Assembly (NCBI GenBank): GCA_964344185.1
Contig: CAYFMN010000015.1
Location: forward strand, 1-64,000
Direction of reading: 5' to 3'
DNA: 64,000 nucleotides
Source: JAJDAT01 sp964344185
GTDB taxonomy: Bacteria; Nitrospinota; Nitrospinia; Nitrospinales; JAJDAT01
The translations under genes and the position numbers were made by a program. The notes below the pieces were generated by a model. It was given only the letters and a program-made list of their open reading frames with translations, made no database searches and was not told the DNA's origin. This document shows positions 61,333 through 64,000 of this stretch, piece by piece. The stretch's first letter is position 1, and each line of letters opens with the position of its first letter.

Positions 61333-62478
61333 TTAATTAGCTTTCTTAACTTTTCCATTTTCAAATATTGTTTCGCTTTGGACTTTCCCATCCTGAGAAT
61401 ACATAACAGCTTTTCCATGTAACAAATCATTCTTAAAAAAAAGAACGTTTTTTAACTTTCCATCAGGGTAATTACCAATACTTTTTCCATGTCTCTTACC
61501 AGCTCGAAAACTTCCAGAAGCGCGAACATTGCCATTTGGAAAGTATTCTTTAGTAACTCCTTCCAAAACGTTATTCTTGTATCCCCATTCATAATGGAGC
61601 GGTCCTTCCGGATAATATTCATAAACGGCGCCTTCTGTTTTTCCATTAACAAGCCGCAAAATTGACTTTATATTTCCAGTTGGTAAAAATTCTATGAAAA
61701 TTCCGTCAGCCTTGTCTCGTTTCCAATGCTGAATGAGTTTTATCCTTCCATCCTCATAATAAATATATCGTGGACCATGTATAGCATTTTTAACGCGAAC
61801 TAACTCTATTTGCTTGTTACCATTTTTATAATAAGTAATTTCTGGACCATTTTTAGCGTGATGGTCATGCATACCTTTTATTTTTAATTCGCCAGTTTCG
61901 TAATATTCTTTCCATTCTCCCTCCAAATTCCCATTCCTATATTGTATGAGAGAACGAGTTTTACCTGAATTATAAAAAGTCCTTACAGTTCCATTTATTA
62001 AATTGTTTTCAAAACCTACTTCTTTGTTCACTTTGCCATTTCCATCAAAAAACTTGCTTAGTCCCTTCAAAACATTATCTTTATAAGTTTTTTCTGAAAA
62101 TTTATTCCCATTAGGATAAAAGGTTTTTACATGCCCATTTAGTTTTCCACTTTTAAAATTAGATTGCGAAAATATTTTTCCGTTTGGATAAAATACTTCA
62201 GCCACGCCTTCCCGACTGCCATCCAAATATTTAATTTTACTTTTTAGCTCACCATTCGGGTGAAAGTGCCGAACTTCTCCTTCCAACACACCATTTTTAA
62301 AGTTCCATTCGGCAATAAGTTTACCACCAGGACTAAACATTCTACTTAGACCGTTTAATTTCCCATTTTCCCACTTTTCGGTTTTATAAATTTTGCCATT
62401 TGGGTATGTAAACTTTATTTCTTCAGCATAAACTGGCTGAATGGCAAAAAATAAAACGAAAAACAAACAAATTTTCAT
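61333..62478 (-). CDS. Exported MORN-2 repeat protein (YwqK-like)
   Basis: From the ATG at 62478 the product is 381 residues with a signal peptide (MKICLFFVLFFAIQPVYA) and then about 14 MORN-2 repeats with the pattern YPNGKxxxExxFKNGKLxG, for example KFTYPNGKIYKTEKWENGKL, HFHPNGELKSKIKYLDGSRE and VFYPNGKIFSQSNFKSGKLN. Such proteins resemble the YwqK antitoxin-annotated family, but with signal peptide and no neighbouring YwqJ-type toxin an antitoxin role is not supported. It is probably a beta-rich envelope or surface protein. Confidence 0.82.
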   Translation of the reverse strand: MKICLFFVLFFAIQPVYAEEIKFTYPNGKIYKTEKWENGKLNGLSRMFSPGGKLIAEWNFKNGVLEGEVRHFHPNGELKSKIKYLDGSREGVAEVFYPNGKIFSQSNFKSGKLNGHVKTFYPNGNKFSEKTYKDNVLKGLSKFFDGNGKVNKEVGFENNLINGTVRTFYNSGKTRSLIQYRNGNLEGEWKEYYETGELKIKGMHDHHAKNGPEITYYKNGNKQIELVRVKNAIHGPRYIYYEDGRIKLIQHWKRDKADGIFIEFLPTGNIKSILRLVNGKTEGAVYEYYPEGPLHYEWGYKNNVLEGVTKEYFPNGNVRASGSFRAGKRHGKSIGNYPDGKLKNVLFFKNDLLHGKAVMYSQDGKVQSETIFENGKVKKAN

Positions 62479-62564
62479 ACTAAATTTTCCCAAAACTTTC
62501 GACTCCAAATGGCAAAAAATTTAAATCATTAAAACAAACGCAATCTACTTTTCGTCAGAACCAT

Positions 62565-64000
62565 CTAACTTTTTTTTATTATTTTTGCCCAACTATCGCG
62601 AAGAGTTACTGTTCGGTTAAATACAAGTCGATCACTAGTTGACGATAAAGAATCAAAACAAAAATAGCCCAGCCTTAAAAACTGATAATGATTGTATATC
62701 CTTTCTTTAGACATCGATAGCTCAATTCTACAATTTTTTAAAACTTCAATTGAGTTTGGGTTAAGAATTTCTTTGATCGCTGGATTCTTTTTTTCATCTC
62801 CTGGGTTAGGCGCTGAGAACAAATTTTCGTACAATCGTACCTCTGCTTTTTCACAATGTTTTGCTGAAATCCAATGGAGAGTCCCTTTAACTTTACGACT
62901 TACACCTTCGCCGCTTTTTGTTTCTGGATCGTAAGAACATCTTAGCTCAATAACTTCTCCAGTTCTCGGGTCTTTAATTGCTCGTTCACATTTAATAATA
63001 TAAGCATATTTTAGACGAACCTCTTTCCCTGGAGTCAAGCGAAAAAACTTCTTTGGCGGATCTTCCATAAAATCATCGCGTTCAACAAAAATCTCTCGAC
63101 CAAAGGGAATTTTTCGCTTTCCCATACTAGGATCTTCCGGATTATTTTCCGCTTCCAATTCTTCGATTTTTTCTTCTGGATAATTTTCTATTACTATTTT
63201 TAGCGGTCTTAAAACTACCATCACCCTAGCAGAGCGTTTGTTTAAATCTTCGCGGATACAGTGTTCTAACAAAGGCATTTCTACTATACTTGCGCTTTTG
63301 GCTACGCCAATGCGTTCGCAAAAATCACGGATCGACTCAGGCGTATACCCTCTTCTTCTCAATCCCGAAATAGTCGGCATCCTGGGGTCGTCCCAACCGC
63401 TCACATGGTTTTCCTGAACAAGTTGCAAAAGCTTACGTTTACTTAATACAGTATAATCCATATTCAATCGCGCAAACTCAATTTGCTGAGGTCGATACAC
63501 TCCTAATTGAATTAAAATCCAATCATACAAAGGCCTGTGATCCTCGAATTCCAAAGTACAGATGGAATGAGTTACATTTTCCATAGAATCCGAAAGGCAA
63601 TGCGCAAAATCGTACATTGGATATATACTCCATTTCCTTCCTGTACGATGATGATTGACTTTTGATATTCTGTAGAGAACAGGATCTCGCATATTGATGT
63701 TGCCCGAGTTCATATCAATCTTTGCTCGCAACGATTTTGCGCCTTCGTCAAATTCCCCGTCCTTCATTTTTTCAAGAAGATCTAAGTTCTCTTCCACTGA
63801 ACGGTCTCGAAAAGGACTTTCTTTTCCCGGTTCGGTCAACGTTCCTCGATACTCTCTAATTTCGTCCGGACTCAAATCATCAACATAAGCCTTTTCTAAT
63901 TTTATTAATTGAACTGCATATTGGTATAACCGGTCAAAATAGTCGGAAGCAAAAAACAACCTATCCCCCCAATCAAAACCCAACCACTCTACATCTTCCT
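62565..64000 (-). CDS. glnS: Glutaminyl-tRNA synthetase (5' part missing from window)
   Basis: This class I synthetase charges tRNAGln with glutamine. The visible 478 residues begin inside the catalytic domain (DVEWLGFDWGDRLFFASDYF) and contain the GlnRS features RDPVLYRISKVNHHRTGRKW, IYPMYDFAHCLSDSMENVTH, the KMSKS-equivalent VLSKRKL and WDDPRMPTISGLRRRGYTPE, followed by the beta-barrel anticodon-binding domain. The first about 75 residues, including the HIGH motif, lie beyond the window end, so the start is not seen. Its presence together with gatB indicates direct Gln-tRNA synthesis. It probably starts a transcript that leads towards the MORN gene. Confidence 0.95.
   Translation of the reverse strand, partial: EDVEWLGFDWGDRLFFASDYFDRLYQYAVQLIKLEKAYVDDLSPDEIREYRGTLTEPGKESPFRDRSVEENLDLLEKMKDGEFDEGAKSLRAKIDMNSGNINMRDPVLYRISKVNHHRTGRKWSIYPMYDFAHCLSDSMENVTHSICTLEFEDHRPLYDWILIQLGVYRPQQIEFARLNMDYTVLSKRKLLQLVQENHVSGWDDPRMPTISGLRRRGYTPESIRDFCERIGVAKSASIVEMPLLEHCIREDLNKRSARVMVVLRPLKIVIENYPEEKIEELEAENNPEDPSMGKRKIPFGREIFVERDDFMEDPPKKFFRLTPGKEVRLKYAYIIKCERAIKDPRTGEVIELRCSYDPETKSGEGVSRKVKGTLHWISAKHCEKAEVRLYENLFSAPNPGDEKKNPAIKEILNPNSIEVLKNCRIELSMSKERIYNHYQFLRLGYFCFDSLSSTSDRLVFNRTVTLRDSWAKIIKKS

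Noticed and set aside
61333..62478. Antitoxin of a YwqJ/YwqK toxin system.
   Set aside because: The protein is exported and no toxin-like gene is adjacent; MORN-2 repeats alone do not show antitoxin function.
1..64000. CRISPR arrays, tRNA and rRNA genes, IS transposases, prophage genes.
   Set aside because: I looked for regularly spaced repeats, T-loop-like GTTCGAATC motifs with cloverleaf context, and transposase or integrase motifs, and found none I could support.

Overview
The window reads as the chromosome of an AT-rich, flagellated, Gram-negative (diderm) bacterium. Support for this comes from lipid A synthesis (LpxC), a TonB-dependent receptor, LolA/LolD-like envelope transport, RlpA, Slt, several lipobox proteins and FliL/FliK/FlhB-like flagellar proteins. 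The mix (an LpxC fused to a response regulator, multi-domain c-di-GMP and cNMP signalling proteins, TatT/TatP, GatB together with GlnRS) would fit the Nitrospinota or Desulfobacterota neighbourhood, but that placement is only an inference. I saw no rRNA, tRNA, CRISPR array, phage or transposase gene. The accessory content is mainly intergenic repeats.

Layout. 1-7.5 kb: a TRAP substrate-binding protein with its TatT lipoprotein, small membrane/DUF1844 proteins, a YkgJ-type cysteine-cluster protein, a zinc MDR dehydrogenase, then a promoter plus a well-folding 140-nt RNA candidate followed by a 56-residue lipoprotein, and a secreted pentapeptide-repeat protein. 7.7-18.6 kb: signalling. A cNMP-PAS-GGDEF-EAL protein converges on a cNMP-PAS-GAF hybrid histidine kinase; next come a frameshifted double formylglycine-generating-enzyme-like/PEGA protein, a DUF6279 lipoprotein and an OmpR/CusS-type two-component operon. 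19-30 kb: gatB, secreted DUF1566 and TPR proteins, then an envelope operon on the minus strand (redoxin, beta-barrel, ABC ATPase, two FtsX permeases, LolA-like protein). 30-41 kb: a flagellar cluster, coaE, a class IV aminotransferase, CvpA, lytic transglycosylase, NUDIX, an HPr-domain fusion and an HNH nuclease. 41-54.9 kb: a glycosyltransferase, an arginyl/leucyl-transferase, LRR protein, 5-oxoprolinase, an MBL hydrolase with two tandem HDOD proteins, then rlpA-greA-trmB and the REC-AAA-LpxC fusion. 55-64 kb: TonB receptor with YfiR, SGNH hydrolase, TPR lipoprotein, phosphoesterase, MORN-repeat protein and glnS (cut by the window end).

Three kinds of intergenic repeat are scattered through the window: (i) a roughly 105-bp foldable element with terminal inverted repeats (five clear copies, all in the same orientation, and one degenerate copy); (ii) composite repeats carrying short palindromes; (iii) a 30-bp element rich in CTTTGCG, two copies of which form a perfect inverted repeat.

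The most unusual items are the REC-degenerate sigma54 AAA-LpxC fusion, the three-way-junction RNA candidate with its own promoter, the foldable repeat family with alternative pairings, and the HPr domain carried at the end of a 440-residue protein.
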